Part shown: one piece after another, positions 51,081-63,624 of the stretch
How positions within the stretch are numbered: the stretch's first letter is position 1
Layout of the letters: each line of letters begins with the position of its first letter
Assembly: GCA_951804985.1 (NCBI GenBank)
Contig: OX638130.1
Span: forward strand, 102,674,540-102,738,539
Direction: 5' to 3'
DNA: 64,000 nucleotides
From: Dryomyza anilis
Taxonomy: Eukaryota; Arthropoda; Insecta; Diptera; Dryomyzidae
Notes under the pieces: generated by a model
Told to the model about the DNA's origin: nothing
Seen by the model: only the letters and a program-made list of their open reading frames with translations
Database searches by the model: none
Program-made: the position numbers and the translations under genes

Positions 51081-54000
51081 TGTAATTCAAAACCTGATTA
51101 CAGAAGAACCGACCGATCGAATTATATGAAATTTGCAGTGAATAATTGGGCCATCAATATCTATAAAATGCCCCCACTTTGGACCCTCTAGGACGCTCCG
51201 TTTGGGAGTTATGGCCATTTAAAGACAATTGTAATTCAAAACCTGATTAAACCTGAACCGACCGATCGAATTATATGAAATTTGCAGTGAATAATTGGGC
51301 CATCAATATCTATAAAATGCCCCCACTTTGGACCCTCTAGGACGCTCCGTTTAGGAGTTATGGCCATTTAAAGAAAAATGTAATTCAAAACCTGATTACA
51401 GAAGAACCGACCGATCGAATTATATGAAATTTGCAGTGAATAATTGAGCCATAAACATCTATAAAATGCCCCCACTTTGGACCCTCTAGCCATTTAAAGA
51501 AAAATGTAATTCAAAACCTGATTAAACCTGAACCGACCGATCAAAATGCCCCCACTTTGTGCCCTCTAGGACGCTCCGTTTAGGAGTTATGGCCATTTAA
51601 AGAAAAATGTAATTCAAAACCTGATTACAGAAGAACCGACCGATCGAATTATATGAAATTTGCAGTGAATAATTGGGCCATCAATATCTATAAAATGCCC
51701 CCACTTTGGACCCTCTAGGACGCTCCGTTTAGGAGTTATGGCCATTTAAAGAAAAATGTAATTCAAAACCAGATTACAGAAGAAACGCAGTGAATAATTG
51801 GGCCATAAACATCTATAAATTGCCCCCACTTTGGACCCTCTAGCCATTTAAAGAAAAATGTAATTCAAAACCTGATTAAACCTGAACCGACCGATCAAAA
51901 TGCCCCCACTTTGGACCCTCTAGGACGCTCCGTTTAGGAGTTATGGCCATTTACAGAAAAATGTAATTCAAAACCTGATTAAACCTGAACCGACCGATCG
52001 AATTATATGAAATTTGCAGTGAATAATTGGGCCATCAATATCTATAAAATGCCCACACTTTGGACCCTCTAGGACGCTCCGTTTAGGAGTTATGGCCATT
52101 TAAAGAAAAATGTATTTCAAAACCTGATTAAAGCTGAACCTCTAGGACGCTCCGTTTAGGGGTTATGGCCATTTAAAGAAAAATGTAATTCAAAACCTGA
52201 TTACAGAAGAACCGACCGATCGAATTATATGAAATTTGCAGTGAATAATTGGGCCATCAATATCTATAAAATGCCCCCACTTTGGACCCTCTAGGACGCT
52301 CCGTTTAGGAGTTATGGCCATTTACAGAAAAATGTAATTCAAAACCTGATTAAACCTGAACCGACCGATCGAATTATATGAGATTTGCAGTGAATAATTG
52401 GGCCATCAATATCTATAAAATGCCCCCACTTTGGACCCTCTAGGACGCTCCGTTTAGGAGTTATGGCCATTTAAAGAAAAATGTAATTCAAAACCAGATT
52501 ACAGAAGAACCGACCGATCGAATTATATGAAATTTGCAGTGAATAATTGGGCCATCAATATCTATAAAATGCCCCCACTTTGGACCCTCTAGGACGCTCC
52601 GTTTAGGGGTTATGGCCATTTAAAGAAAAATGTAATTCAAAACCTGATTACAGAAGAACCGACCGATCGAATTATATGAAATTTGCAGTGAATAATTGGG
52701 CCATCAATATCTATAAAATGCCCCCACTTTGGACCCTCTAGGACGCTCCGTTTAGGGGTTATGGCCATTTAAAGAAAAATGTAATTCAAAACCTGATTAC
52801 AGAAGAACCGACCGATCGAATTATATGAAATTTGCAGTGAATAATTGGGCCATCAATATCTATAAAATGCCCCCACTTTGGACCCTCTAGGACGCTCCGT
52901 TTGGGAGTTATGGCCATTTAAAGAAAAATGTAATTCAAAACCTGATTACAGAAGAACCGACCGATCAAATTATATGAAATTTTCAGTGAATAATTGGGCC
53001 ATCAACCTGATTACAGAAGAACCGACCGATCGAATTATATGAAATTTGCAGTGAATAATTGGGCCAAAACCTGATTAAAGCTGAACCTCTAGGACGCTCC
53101 GTTTAGGGGTTATGGCCATTTAAAGAAAAATGTAATTCAAAACCTGATTACAGAAGAACCGACCGATCGATCTATAAAATGCCCCCACTTTAGACCCTCT
53201 AGGACGCTCCGTTTGAGAGTTATGGCCATTTAAAGACAATTGTAATTCAAAACCTGATTAAACCTGAACCGACCGATCGAATTATATGAAATGGACCCTC
53301 TAGGACGCTCCGTTTAGGAGTTATGGCCATTTAAAGAAAAATGTATTTCAAAACCTGATTACAGAAGAACCGACCTATAGATCTATAGAACCGATCGATC
53401 TATAAAATGCCCCCACTTTGGACCCTCTAGGACGCTCCGTTTGGGAGTTATGGCCATTTAAAGAAAAATGTAATTCAAAACCTGATTAAACCTGAACCGA
53501 CCGATCGAATTATATGAGATTTGCAGTGAATAATTGGGCCATCAATATCTATAAAATGCCCCCACTTTGGACCCTCTAGGACGCTCCGTTTAGGAGTTAT
53601 GGCCATTTAAAGAAAAATGTAATTCAAAACCAGATTACAGAAGAAACGACCGATCGAATTATATGAAATTTGCAGTGAATAATTGGGCCATCAATATCTA
53701 TAAAATGCCCCCACTTTGGACCCTCTAGGACGCTCCGTTTAGGAGTTATGGCCATTTAAAGAAAAATGTAATTCAAAACCAGATTACAGAAGAGACGACC
53801 GATCGAATGGAGTTATGGCCATTTACAGAAAAATGTAATTCAAAACCTGATTAAACCTGAACCGACCGATCGAATTATATGCAATTTGCAGTGAATAATT
53901 GGGCCATCAATATCTATAAAATGCCCCACTTTGGACCCTCTAGGACGCTCCGTTTGGGAGTTATGGCCATTTAAAGAAAAATGTAGTTCAAAACCTGATT

Positions 54001-57000
54001 ACAGAAGAACCGACCGATCGAATTATATAAAATTTGCAGTGAATAATTGGGCCATCAACATCTATAAAATGCCCCCACTTTGGACCCTCTAGGACGCTCC
54101 GTTTAGGAGTTATGGCCATTTAAAGAAAAATGTAATTCAAAACCTGATTAAACCTAAACCGACCGATCAAAATGCCCCCACTTTGGACCCTCTAGGACGC
54201 TCCGTTTAGGAGTTATGGCCATTTAAAGAAAAATGTAATTCAAAACCTGATTAAACCTGAACCGACCGATCGAATTATATGAAATTTGCAGTGAATAATT
54301 GGGCCATCAACATCTATAAAATGCCCCCACTTTGGACCCTCTAGGACGCTCCGTTTAGGAGTTATAGCCATTTAAAGAAAAATGTAATTCACAACCTGAT
54401 TAAACCTAAACCGACCGATCAAAATGCCCCCACTTTGGACCCTCTAGGACGCTCCGTTTAGGAGTTATGGCCATTTAAAGAAAAATGTAATTCAAAACCT
54501 GATTAAACCTGAACCGACCGATCGAATTATATGAAATTTGCAGTGAATAATTGGGCCATCAATATCTATAAAATGCCCCTACTTTGGACCCTCTAGGACG
54601 CTCCGTTTAGGAGTTATGGCCAATTAAAGAAAAATGTAATTCAAAACCTGATAACAGAAGAACCGACCAATCGAATTATCTGAAATTTGCAGTGAATAAT
54701 TGGGCCATCAATATCTATAAAATGCCCCCTCTTTGGACCCTCTAGGACGCTCCGGAGTTATAGCCATTTAAAGAAAAATGTAATTCAAAACCTGCTTACA
54801 GAAGAAAAGACCAATCGAATTATATGAAATTTGCAGTGAATAATTGGGCCATCAATATCTATAAAATGCCCCCACTTTGGACCCTCTAGGACGCTCCGTT
54901 TAGGAGTTATGGCCACTTAAAGAAAAATGCAATTCAAAACCTAATTAAACCTGAACCGACCGATCGAATTATATGAAATTTGCAGTGAATAATTGGGCCA
55001 TCAATATCTATAAAATGCCACCACTTTGGACCCTCTAGGACGCTCCGTTTAGGAGTTATGGCCACTCAAAGAAAAATGTAATTCAAAACCTAATTAAACC
55101 TGAACCGACCGATCGAATTATATGAAATTTGCTGTGAATAATTGGGCCATCAATATCTATAAAATTCCCCCACTTTGGACCCTCTAGGACGCTCCGTTTG
55201 GGAATTATGGCCATTTAAAGAAAAATGTAATTCAAAACCTGCTTACAGAAGAAAAGACCAATCGAATTATATGAAATTTGCAGTGAATAATTGGGCCATC
55301 AATATCTATAAAATGCCCCCACTTTGGACCCTCTAGGACGCTCCGTTTAGGAGTTATGGCCATTTAAAGAAAAATGTAATTCAAAACCTGATTAAACCGG
55401 AACCGACCGATCGAATTATATAAAATTTGCAGTGAATAATTGGGCCATCAATATCTATAAAATGCCCCCACTTTGGATCCTCTAGGACGCTCCGTTTAGG
55501 AGTTATGGCCATTTAAAGAAAAATGTAATTCAAAACCTGATTAAACCTGAATACAATGCCCCACTTTGGACCCTCTATGACATTCCGTTTGGGAGTTATG
55601 GCCATTTAAAGAAAAATGTAATTCAAAACCTGATTAAACCTGAACCGATCGATCGAATTATATGAAATTTGCAGTGAATAATTGGGCCATCAATATCTAT
55701 AAAATGCTCCCACTTTGGACCCTCTAGGACGCTCCGTTTAGGAGTTATGGCCATTTAAAGAAAAATGTAATTCAAAACCTGATTAAACCTGAACCGACCG
55801 ATCGAATTATATGAAATTTGCAGTGGGCCATCAATATCTATAAAATGCCCCCACTTTGGACCCTCTAGGACGCTCCGTTTAGGAGTTATGGCCATTTAAA
55901 GAAAAATGTAATTCAAAACCTGATTACAGAAGAACCGACCGATCGAATTATATGAAATTTGCAGTGAATAATTGGGCCATCAATATCTATAAAATGCCCC
56001 CACTTTGGACCCTCTAGGACGCTCCGTTTAGGAGTTATGGCCGCTTAAAGAAAAATGTAATTCAAAACCTAATTAAACCTGAACCGACCGATCGAATTAT
56101 ATGAAATTTGCAGTGAATAATTGGGCCATCAATATCTATAAAATGCCCCCACTTTGGACCCTCTAGGACGCTCCGTTTAGGAGTTATGGCCACTTAAAGA
56201 AAAATGTAATTCAAAACCTAATCAAACCTGAACCGACCGATCGAATTATATGAAATTTGCAGTGAATAATTGGGCCATCAATATCTATAAAATGCCCCCA
56301 CTTTGGACCCTCTAGGACGCTCCGTTTAGGAGTTATGACCATTTAAAGAAAAATGTAATTCAAACCCTAATCAAACCTGAACCGACCGATCGAATTATAT
56401 GAAATTTGCAGTGAATAATTGGGCCATCAATATCTATAAAATGCCCCCACTTTGGACCCTCTAGGACGCTCCGTTTAGGAGTTATAGCCATTTAAAGAAA
56501 AATGTAATTCAAAACCTGATTAAACCTGAACCGACCGATCGAATTATATAAAATTTGCAGTGAATAATTGGGCCATCAATATCTATAAAATGCCCCCACT
56601 TTGGACCCTCTAGGACGCTCCGTTTAGGAGTTATGGCCATTTAAAGAAAAATGTAATTCAAAACCTAATTAAACCTGAACCGACCGATCGAATTATATGA
56701 AATTTGCAGTGAATAATTGGGCCATCAATATCTATAAAATGCCCCCACTTTGGACCCTCTAGGACGCTCCGTTTAGGAGTTATAGCCATTTAAAGAAAAA
56801 TGTAATTCAAAACCTGATTAAACCTGAACCGACCGATCGAATTATATAAAATTTGCAGTGAATAATTGGGCCATCAATATCTATAAAATGCCCCCACTTT
56901 GGACCCTCTAGGACGCTCCGTTTGGGAGTTATGGCCATTTAAAGAAAAATGTAATTCAAAACCTGATCAAACATGAACCGACCGATCGAATTATATGAAA

Positions 57001-57912
57001 TTTGCAGTGAATAATTGGGCCATCAATATCTATAAAATGCGCCCACTTTGGACACTCTAGGACGCTCCGTTTGGGAGTTATGGCCATTTAAAGAAAAATG
57101 CAATTCAAAACCTAATTAAACCTGAACCGAGCGATCGAATTATATGAAATTTGCAGTGAATAATTGGGCCATCAATATCTATAAAATGCCCCCACTTTGG
57201 ACACTCTAGGACGCTCCGTTTGGGAGTTATGGCCATTTAAAGAAAAATGTAATTCAAAACCTAATTAAACCTGAATACAATGCCCCCACTTTAGACCCTC
57301 TAGGACGCTCCGTTTAGGAGTTATGGCCATTTAAAGAAAAATGTAATTCAAAACCTGATTACAGAAGAACCGATCGAGGTATATGAAATTTGCAGTGAAT
57401 AATTGGGCCATCAATATCTATAAAATGCCCCCACTTTGGACCCTCTAGGACGCTCCGTTTAGGAGTTATGGCCATTTAAAGAAAAATGTAATTCAAAACC
57501 TGATTAAACCTGAACCGACCGATCGAATTATATAAAATTTGCAGTGAATAATTGGGCCATCAATATCTATAAAATGCCCCCACTTTGGACCCTCTAGGAC
57601 GCTCCGTTTAGGAGTTATGGCCATTTAAAGAAAAATGTAATTCAAAACCTGATTAAACCTGAACCGACCGATCGAATTATATAAAATTTGCAGTGAATAA
57701 TTGGGCCATCAATATCTATAAAATGCCCCCACTTTGGACCCTCTAGGACGCTCCGTTTAGGAGTTATGGCCATTTAAAGAAAAATGTAATTCAAAACCTG
57801 ATTAAACCTGAACCGACCGATCGAATTATATAAAATTTGCAGTGAATAATTGGGCCATCAATATCTATAAAATGCCCCCACTTTGGACCCTCTAGGACGC
57901 TCCGTTTAGGAG

Positions 57913-58020
57913 CGCAATTGAACATTGCGTTAAAGTTGCGTTAGTCCCATTTTCTTATTCGTGGTACAAAAAGAACAAATTTCGCGAACTCAAAATTATT
58001 TTATGTTGCTTTTCAATTAA
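57913..58020. other. Short spacer between satellite and family C repeat
   Basis: About 100 bases starting cgcaattgaacattgcgtta. No match elsewhere in the window was seen. It marks the right junction of the array. Confidence 0.5.
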
Positions 58021-58158
58021 TTATACCCTACACCTATGAGGTACAGGGTATATTAAGTTTGTGCAGATATTGTAACGCCCCTTAGGAGGCGTGTCCGGTA
58101 TGGAAAAGTATATATATTCTTGATCAGCATCACTACCCGAGTCCGTTTAGCCATGTCC

Positions 58159-58210
<52 letters not shown>

Positions 58211-58836
58211 TGCTGTCTTGCTGTCTTGCTGTCCGAATACAGAATAACTTGAGAAATACTGATCAGAATGCGATGAAATTTCGTCTCAATATATTTTAGC
58301 CAAAAGTAGGAACTGAGTTTGAAAATGAGCCAAATCGGTCAACGGACACGCCCACCTCCCATACAAGTCACTATTATATAACTCTTTCGGAACTAATAAC
58401 TCGAAAAGTATTCAATGTATAGTTATAAAATTTAAAAGGTATTGTTAGAATTCACCTATAAATATGTGGTCCAAAAATGGGCGTGATCCGCGCACTTTTT
58501 TTTTTCATTATTTCCCGGGTTTTAATAGTGGAAATTTGATCCGTAAATTATTAAAATCAAATCTATGAAATATTAGCCTTTCAAAATTTTGAATATAGGC
58601 GTGGTCCGCACAAATACATTTTTCAATATTTTTTTTTAGTTTTTTATACTTTACATAAATTTTTTTTAATTTATAGGGATATAAGACGTAAATTTCTGAT
58701 ATATGAATAATATTATGAGGGTTAATATCCCCACCAAATGTGTAGGGTATTCCATAGTCGGGCCCGACCGACTATAAAAATCCGCCCCATGTGACCGAAC
58801 TTACCCATGTGACCTAACTTTCCCAACTCGTTTTTT
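58021..58836 (-). mobile_element. Family C 'TATACCC' repeat, copy 2 (inverted)
   Basis: Reverse-complement counterpart of 3161-3930. It starts ttataccctacacctatgag, with the terminal hairpin, and ends ttcccaactcg. The internal GTCT tract is expanded here into a microsatellite. Small indels separate the copies, but the order is the same throughout. Confidence 0.7.
58157..58205. repeat. (GTCT)n microsatellite
   Basis: About a dozen uninterrupted ctgt units followed by cttgctgt variants, inside family C copy 2. Copy 1 has only a few such units. Confidence 0.9.
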
Positions 58837-60517
58837 TAAGGAAAGTAAATTTTATGAAATAATGGTTATTAGGCAAGTGTCAAACGGGCGACCTAGTAAA
58901 AAGTAGCTCTACTTTTACGTTGTTAATGCATTTACGATATTTGTGAAAATTTACGATAAAACGCATGAGGGGTACATTTGGTTTGAAGCATTTGTTTCTA
59001 TTGATTCTACTTTTTCTGTCAACACTAGCACGACCAAGCGCAACGTTGCGATTTTGCTTTTAAAAAAATCTTGACTGAGAGCCAGATTACTTTAGTATTA
59101 GTCGATTGAATTACATTAATTTACAAAAAATAATTAAAGAATTTATAGTATTTTAATTATACATTAATTTTTGTGTATTTGTATTTATTTGTTTATTCAT
59201 AAAATCATTCATTTATTTTTTGTTTTAATAATTTTGTATGTATTTTTTTCTTAATATATGAATTATTTAATTTAATTATTTAGGCAATTTTATTTATTTA
59301 TTTATATATTAGTATAGATATGTACGTTGGTCGTTATTAAGTTTTCTTAACAACAGCTTTAAAATAAAAATACAAACAACTCACCTTGTTGTTTTTCATT
59401 GATTTTGTTATTTAAGAATTCACTTGGTTTTATTAATGCATATATTTCTGAATTCTTTGCAATTAGCTGACATGAAAAAACACGCATGAAATTGCATTTA
59501 GTTATAATTTATTTGTTTATTACTTTGTTTCAACCTGAACTTAAATTGTTTTATACACTTTTTGGCATTTGTTTTAATGTTTTCATGTCATTTATTATAT
59601 TTAACACTATTTTTGATCGCAAACACATTTTGTCTATTTAATACATGTTTTTTTTTTTTTTGATAACCAAACGAGACGAAGACACGCACTGAACTGCAAT
59701 GAACTGCACTGACCGGGGAAGAGAATAGAGACAGTGCATAGGCATGAGAGCGAAATTAGTTGTTGGTTTGAAATATGCAGAAAAGTAAAACGAAATCGAA
59801 AACAAAGTGAGAGGCTTGAATTGTTGTATTTATTGTTATTGTACATAATTGTGAATCTCTGAGCGAAAATTAAAAATAAACAATTAAAATAAACATGATT
59901 GATTGTTATAGACTACATTTTTTTTTTGTAATATTGTAAAAACTTAAATTTACAAAACATGTTTTTGACAATCAAATGTGATGAAACCAATTAAGGTGGA
60001 TAACATGATTTTTAACACAAAACATAAAAGTAGACAATTTGTGTAATTATATTTTTAAATGTAAATACATACATCTTTGTTCAATTATAAATTTAAATTT
60101 AATGATGTTTATCACTTCCTGCGTGGAAATTGGTTAAGGTTAGCCTTATTTCGCAGCCGTCCCTGATCAGTATACGATATAGTTCCCTAGCAAAGGCTAC
60201 CTGATATGATACTGATCAGAGTCGACTAGGGTTATCCTAATTTCAGATCCAGGTAAGGCAACCTGATCCAATCTCCATAAAAAATACTGATATAAAATTT
60301 ACTTGACGAAAACTGATGTGAGACCCCTGAAAAAAAAAACTTATTGGACATCGTACAAATATAATGTGATCGAGGTTTTATTAAAAACATTTTATAATAA
60401 AATTGGGTAGCAAAATTATTCCAATAAAATAAAATATTCTAATAAATAAATGTTAAACTCAAATGCAAGATATATAAAAATTTTCAACATATTTAAAAAT
60501 TTGAAATATCATAAATA
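58837..60517. other. AT-rich spacer, nothing certain
   Basis: No supported gene. The minus-strand frame at 59634-59846 has no motif. An exact 11-bp inverted pair ctgatcagtat (60163-60173) and atactgatcag (60209-60219) sits in a slightly less AT-rich patch. Confidence 0.35.
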
Positions 60518-60738
60518 AAGGATTTTGCAACAGGGACGCTACAAAAGTAGAGCGACAGTGACAGCAAACGACGCCATATTTCTTGTCGCTCTTTTGACAT
60601 TTCTCTTCAGTAAGGTTTTCCATGATGGAAAGATATACGAATTCGAATTTCGGTAGTAAATTTTAATAATTTCGACTCGTTGTTGGCTCGTATATCTTTC
60701 CATCATGAAATGGCAAACCTTACTGAAGAGAAATGTCA
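60518..60738. mobile_element. Family B foldback MITE, copy 4 (right arm truncated)
   Basis: Starts after TA (60516-60517) with aaggattttgcaacagggac. It runs through the catatttcttgtcgctctt leader and the inverted transposase start. It breaks off after gaagagaaatgtca. The left arm lacks one tttcat word before atgatggaaagatat. Confidence 0.75.
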
Positions 60739-60994
60739 ATTAATTCAAGTATTCTTAACAATACTCAATTAAAATGTAAAATATAAAAAACAACAAACCA
60801 TTTTTGTTTATTGTTTTATGTTATAAAAAAGATGGTTAAAAGTTTTCAGGATTTGTTCACAGACACACGAACAAACAAAAGGGTCTGACAGACGGACAAA
60901 GTAAAACAAAACATAATAGCGACAAAGCAAGATCGAAAAAACAGCAACTATACGAACACGCGTTCATTAAATTTTGGGACGAAAACAACAACAA
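60739..60994. other. Short spacer, nothing recognised
   Basis: AT-rich, with an acagacacacgaacaaac stretch. No gene or repeat recognised. Confidence 0.35.
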
Positions 60995-61166
60995 CATTTT
61001 TGATACCCAAGAAATTAATAACTGAATCTAAGAATAATTCTACTTAGTTACTTTTTGATACCCAAGAAATTAATAACTGAATTTAAGAATAATTCTACTT
61101 AGTTACTTTTTTGATACCCAAGAAATTAATAACTGAATCTAAGAATACATTTACTTAGTTACTTTT
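60995..61166. repeat. 55-bp tandem repeat, three copies
   Basis: tgatacccaagaaattaata starts at 61001, 61056 and 61112. Each copy continues with actgaatctaagaata and acttagttac. The copies differ by a few bases. Confidence 0.9.
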
Positions 61167-62675
61167 TTGTCAACTAAGAAAATCCATTTCTTGAGATTAA
61201 GAATTTTTCGGTTTAGCTGTTTATCACTCCGTATTCTTCTTGATTCCTTCTGGATTTTAGAACTTTTTTCCCTCCGTGCTCATATAACATAATTTAAAGA
61301 GGAAAAATGACTTCTATTCACTAAATCTCCTATCACAAATTAATTACCTGAATAGGTGGTTAACCAAAAATATTGAAGCAAATTGGGTCAGCATTAACAG
61401 CCCCCTGCATATTCAACAAGCAACTCAGCTCAGCTCATATTGTCATAACCAACAAGGTTGCCATAACAAACGCCCAAGGATAACGATGAACTGATTTTGT
61501 TTCACTCACTCACTTTTTTTTCTTTATTTTTGAACCAAGTTACATTGACAGTGGTTACGTTGATGATGTTTATTATGTTAATGACGGTGTGACGGTGATG
61601 CTGATGACGATGGTACTAAATTCAGCTAAAACTGATACGTTTTTCAAGTTGCCCAAAATTAACAGAAAACAGTGCGTGTAGCTGCAGGTGTAGTTTTAGA
61701 TGCATCCTGACAACAAGTCATAGCATGTGATGGTTGGCTGGCATTTGGCAACCTCACAAGGACCGCAATCACAATGCGGCAATGAACGGTATTCAGTTTT
61801 TTTTTTTTTTTTTTTTTGGTAAAGTTGTTTGCTGCAGGCGACTGAATGTGGTCGGAAGTGTCACAGGAGCTCTGGCGCGTGTGGCCTTAAGAGAGTCTGA
61901 AACTGTCAGTTGATATGACAGAATATTTTGCCAAAGGACATTGTCTCAAATGACAGGTTTGCTTGTCTGTATTCTACATACAATAAATTTGTACACTAAA
62001 AAAATATGGTTGTTAAAACAAATACTTTTAAAATAATGTTAAATATGTGAAAATATTTGCCACGATAAGAAACGACCATTAATCTTATGGTTCATGTATT
62101 AATAGTTTTTTCTTTTTAAATCAAGAGTTTTCTAATTCATTTAATAGTATTCGAATAATTCAGTACCATAAATTTAACTATTTCTATATTATTATTTTTA
62201 TTGTTGTTTTATTATTTTTATTACTATTGTTTTAATGGGTTCCTCCTATAATAAACGTCGCTTTAATTTACCATGTTTTTTTTGTGGGTGTAGGGATCAT
62301 ACCAAGAATTTGTGTTTTTAAATCAATTCGTTTACGCTGAGATCTCTCTAAGTAGGAGAGATACTATGAGATATTCTAAAATCATTTTAAATTTTTTTAA
62401 TTAAAATTTGATGATACTAGCGTCTTAAAACGCAAAAAAATTTTGGACAATTTTTTTTTTTTATATAGTCACTATCATGCCAATGGGGCGACGAATGTGT
62501 AATTTTTGATATTTGTGTTTTTTTTTTACATTGAATGTAGTTTTTCCTCCAGTATACTGTGCCAAAATCGTGTGTTGTTTTGTTGGATATTTCTAGCCGT
62601 AAAAGACAAAACCGAAAGGGCGAATTTGAAAAATAGAAATTCTTGTCAAGCCAAAAGGGCGAATCTTTATTTTTT
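61167..62675. other. Mostly unique spacer, includes a 20-odd T run
   Basis: Composition is more mixed at 61.38-61.98 kb (gacggtgtgacggtgatgct and similar), but no open frame or family is recognised. A poly-T run lies near 61797-61819. The minus-strand frame at 62417-62683 enters the inverted repeat that follows and looks spurious. Confidence 0.4.
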
Positions 62676-62679
62676 TTTG

Positions 62680-62925
62680 CCATAACTTTTTACTGGTACG
62701 AGATAAAATAGTGATGTATGGGCATGAATTGTTTGTTTTCAAAGCACCGATTGCCATATTTATTTAAAAAATAATTTGCCGACATTTTTTCTGGCAAATA
62801 ATAAAAATTCAAAAATTATTTTTAAATAATGATCCCAATCGATAGGTGCTTCAAAAACAAACAATAAATTGCTTTGCAATACTATTTTATCTTAATAAAA
62901 AACATAAAATTGTTGCCCTTACAGT
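62680..62925. repeat. Large imperfect inverted repeat (probable foldback MITE)
   Basis: gagataaaatagtgatgtat ... attgtttgttttcaaagcac on the left pairs with gtgcttcaaaaacaaacaat ... tactattttatctt on the right. Arms are about 100 bases, with a short centre near 62790-62810. Surrounding matches (aagggcgaa against ttgccctta) suggest the element is longer. No coding capacity. Confidence 0.65.
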
Positions 62926-63146
62926 TTTTTTCTGAGTGCACCCACAACTTGCCCTGCGTCTGTCAGAAGTTTGCATGAATGATCATTTTTCTTTGTTTCA
63001 TTCATTGCAAGAAAAATTTAGATATTTATTAGGGGGTTTTTGTACTGCATCATCTGATGGATTAGTGCAAATGGATTTTATGCAGTTCTTTAAAGATTTG
63101 CATTTTTAGTTAAATTTAACAAAATTTATATAAGATCTTTAAAAAT
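62926..63146. other. AT-rich spacer
   Basis: Nothing recognised apart from ctgagtgcacccaca near 62933-62947, which may be the edge of the preceding inverted element. Confidence 0.3.
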
Positions 63147-63310
63147 GTTCATACCCTATACTAAGAGTGAAAGGACATATTCATATTCAACGGGCATACG
63201 CCGTTTGTAATATGCAGAATGAAGCATATCCGAAAGGAAGCATATCCTGATGAGCATAACCTCTTGAGTCGATTTAACAATGTCCGTCCGTCTGTGGAAA
63301 TCACGATTAC
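63147..63310 (+). repeat. Diverged relative of the family C repeat
   Basis: ttcataccctatactaagag, then gagtcgatttaacaatgtcc and gtccgtctgtgg, echo the ataccctacac start and the gagtccgtttagccatgtcc, gtctgtct words of family C in the same order. Too diverged for firm boundaries. Confidence 0.4.
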
Positions 63311-63624
63311 AGAAAAACAAGGAGACCCCGGTCAATAAAGCTACTAGTACAGATTACTTATATACCTACGCTGTCTGAACAAGAAAATCGGCATGATCGG
63401 TCCATTATGACCTGTGATTCTGTTCAAATATCTAATTAAAAACTTATATCTAGAGGTGAATTTTATTTCATACTGGCTTAAGTGAAATTTTTTGGTCAAA
63501 TATAGATTTACTTTATGCTCAAATATATAAAAATAATGTTTTTCAGCGAACCGACTGGTTATTTCCCAAAAAAATCGAAATTCGGTACACCTTTCAATTT
63601 GTTATTTAGTTGCAAATTGCAAAG

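Larger units (their letters stand above)
23572..57912. repeat. 149-bp satellite DNA array, about 34 kb
   Basis: Head-to-tail repeats whose ggacgctccgtttaggagtt word recurs every 149 bases in well-kept parts (for example 23819, 23968, 24117). The monomer order is: gaccctctaggacgctccg, ggagttatggccatttaaag, aaaaatgtaattcaaaacct, gattaaacctgaaccgaccg, atcgaattatatgaaatttg, cagtgaataattgggccatc, aatatctataaaatgccccc. The span equals about 230 monomer lengths. The left end is a diverged monomer (23572-23680). The right end is a sharp break inside a monomer after gtttaggag. Monomers come in two common forms (gattaaacctgaacc or gattacagaagaacc) and several deletion forms. Every full unit has TATAAAA. 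No gene or foreign insertion is visible inside. Confidence 0.97.

Noticed and set aside
23572..57912. Regular repeats considered as a CRISPR-like or coding repeat array
   Set aside because: The whole 149-bp unit is repeated with no unique spacers, monomers contain stops in every frame, and the context is eukaryotic; it is satellite DNA.
59634..59846. 70-codon minus-strand open frame
   Set aside because: No motif, ends in poly-Lys from a T-run, no splice or promoter context.
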